Part shown: one piece after another, positions 5,177 to 5,949 of the stretch
How the letters are laid out: the number at the start of each line of letters is the position of its first letter
Numbering within the stretch: the stretch's first letter is position 1
Origin: Treponema sp.
GTDB lineage: Bacteria; Spirochaetota; Spirochaetia; Treponematales; Breznakiellaceae
Reading direction: 5' to 3'
NCBI GenBank assembly: GCA_031279925.1
Contig: JAITHQ010000198.1
Coordinates: 1-5,949, forward strand
DNA: 5,949 nt
Translations under genes and position numbers: made by a program
The notes under the pieces: generated by a model
What the model was told of the DNA's origin: nothing
The model's database searches: none
The model's input: the letters and a program-made list of their open reading frames with translations, nothing else

Positions 5177-5949
5177 ATGGGACTGGAAATAAGCGGCCTG
5201 GAATTCGCCTATAAAAAAGAGATGGTGCTGCGGGGCGTTTCGTTCAGCGCTGATTACGGGGAACTGGTCTGCCTTTTGGGAGGAAACGGCGCGGGAAAGA
5301 CTACCCTGTTCAGAAATATTTTGGGATTCCTGCGCGCTTACCGGGGAACAATATACATTGATGGCGAAGACAGTAAAACCCTTTCGCCCCGATCTTTGGC
5401 GCAAAAGATCGCCTATATTCCCCAGTCACATGCGCAGACATTCAATTACAGTGTACTGCTTACCGTGATGATGGGCCTTAACCCGGCGATCAATTCAATC
5501 CGGGGGCCGCTGCCCTCGCAGGAGGCTTTGGCGCGGCAGGCGCTGGTAACGCTGGGCATAGAACGTCTTGCGGACCGGGGATTTGCCGAAATATCCGGCG
5601 GCGAGCGGCAGTTAACGCTTATCGCCCGCGCTTTGGTGCAAAATTCAAGGCTGCTTGTTATGGACGAGCCCACGGCCAATCTTGATTACGGCAACCAGAT
5701 TAGAGTGATGAAAAAAATACAGGAAATTGCCAAAAGCGGCTATTTGGTTATCGAATCAACCCATAACCCGGAACACGCCTTCTTTTTCGCTGACCGGGTT
5801 ATCGTATTAAAAGACGGTAGAGTCTATGCCGATGGAAAACCATCCGAGGCGCTGGACGCCGCCTGCCTTGAAACCATTTATCACATTCCGGTAGAAGTCC
5901 CGGCCTTGAACCTTCCAGACCGGACGGTCCGGGTATGCGTGCCCCGGTT
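5177..5949 (+). CDS. ABC importer ATPase, FepC/BtuD type (partial, runs off right edge)
   Basis: This cytoplasmic subunit hydrolyses ATP to drive the permease. The ATG at 5177 follows the permease stop by 3 bases, and AGGGGA (5165-5170) lies 6 bases upstream as a ribosome site inside the end of the permease gene. The frame stays open for 257 residues to the window edge. All nucleotide-binding elements are present: Walker A G35-G-N-G-A-G-K-T42 (Gly where Pro is more usual at the second position), Q-loop Gln83 in Y-I-P-Q, signature I139-S-G-G-E-R-Q145, Walker B L-L-V-M-D163-E164-P, D-loop A-N-L-D at 167-170, and switch His196 in S-T-H-N. The part after about residue 220 is the short C-terminal extension common in iron-siderophore and cobalamin ATPases, so little of the protein is likely to be missing. 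Nothing suggests it is inactive. Confidence 0.95.
   Translation, partial: MGLEISGLEFAYKKEMVLRGVSFSADYGELVCLLGGNGAGKTTLFRNILGFLRAYRGTIYIDGEDSKTLSPRSLAQKIAYIPQSHAQTFNYSVLLTVMMGLNPAINSIRGPLPSQEALARQALVTLGIERLADRGFAEISGGERQLTLIARALVQNSRLLVMDEPTANLDYGNQIRVMKKIQEIAKSGYLVIESTHNPEHAFFFADRVIVLKDGRVYADGKPSEALDAACLETIYHIPVEVPALNLPDRTVRVCVPR

Noticed and set aside
4826..5404. 192-codon open frame on the minus strand across the permease/ATPase junction
   Set aside because: It lies opposite two genes with clear family motifs, spans their junction, and its product has no recognisable domain and a composition typical of an antisense shadow.

Overview
The window looks like a chromosomal segment from a diderm bacterium, most likely a termite-gut-type Treponema or another spirochaete. 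This is an inference from several features together: two large lipoproteins with relaxed lipoboxes, GC-moderate coding regions separated by a strikingly AT-rich intergenic gap, ordinary Shine-Dalgarno sites, and paralogue-type surface lipoproteins next to a metal-chelate importer. No 16S rRNA or other marker confirms it.

Layout. Two transcription units diverge from an AT-rich gap at about 2699-3074. On the minus strand, reading leftward, come first a complete 364-residue lipoprotein (1604-2698) and then a lipoprotein that runs off the left edge (1-1508). The first carries seven internal repeats that look like a seven-bladed beta-propeller with Asp-box-like turns. The second has three fibronectin type III-like domains followed by a domain resembling the C-terminal domain of 5'-nucleotidases, with no metallophosphatase domain before it. 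On the plus strand, reading rightward, is a tightly packed ABC importer operon: periplasmic binding protein (3075-4169), FecCD/BtuC-type permease (4169-5173, overlapping by one base) and FepC/BtuD-type ATPase (5177 to beyond the right edge, 3-base gap).

How the genes work together. The three plus-strand genes make one complete class of importer for a metal chelate. The binding protein captures an iron-siderophore, haem or corrinoid-type ligand in the periplasm, the permease dimer forms the channel, and the ATPase powers it. The exact ligand cannot be read from the sequence. The two minus-strand lipoproteins are probably envelope-anchored and may be co-transcribed; their function is unknown.

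Regulation. Each side of the gap has a good sigma-70-type promoter with a perfect TTGACA. The importer promoter has a perfect 9-bp inverted repeat and a nested 12-bp palindrome at and just after the predicted transcription start, a reasonable place for a repressor operator. A near-perfect CRP/FNR-type dyad lies in the 5' leader of the propeller gene. I see no RNA genes, CRISPR arrays, insertion sequences or riboswitches. The importer is a well-known system; the least ordinary content is the domain architecture of the truncated left-edge lipoprotein and the operator-like structure in the gap.
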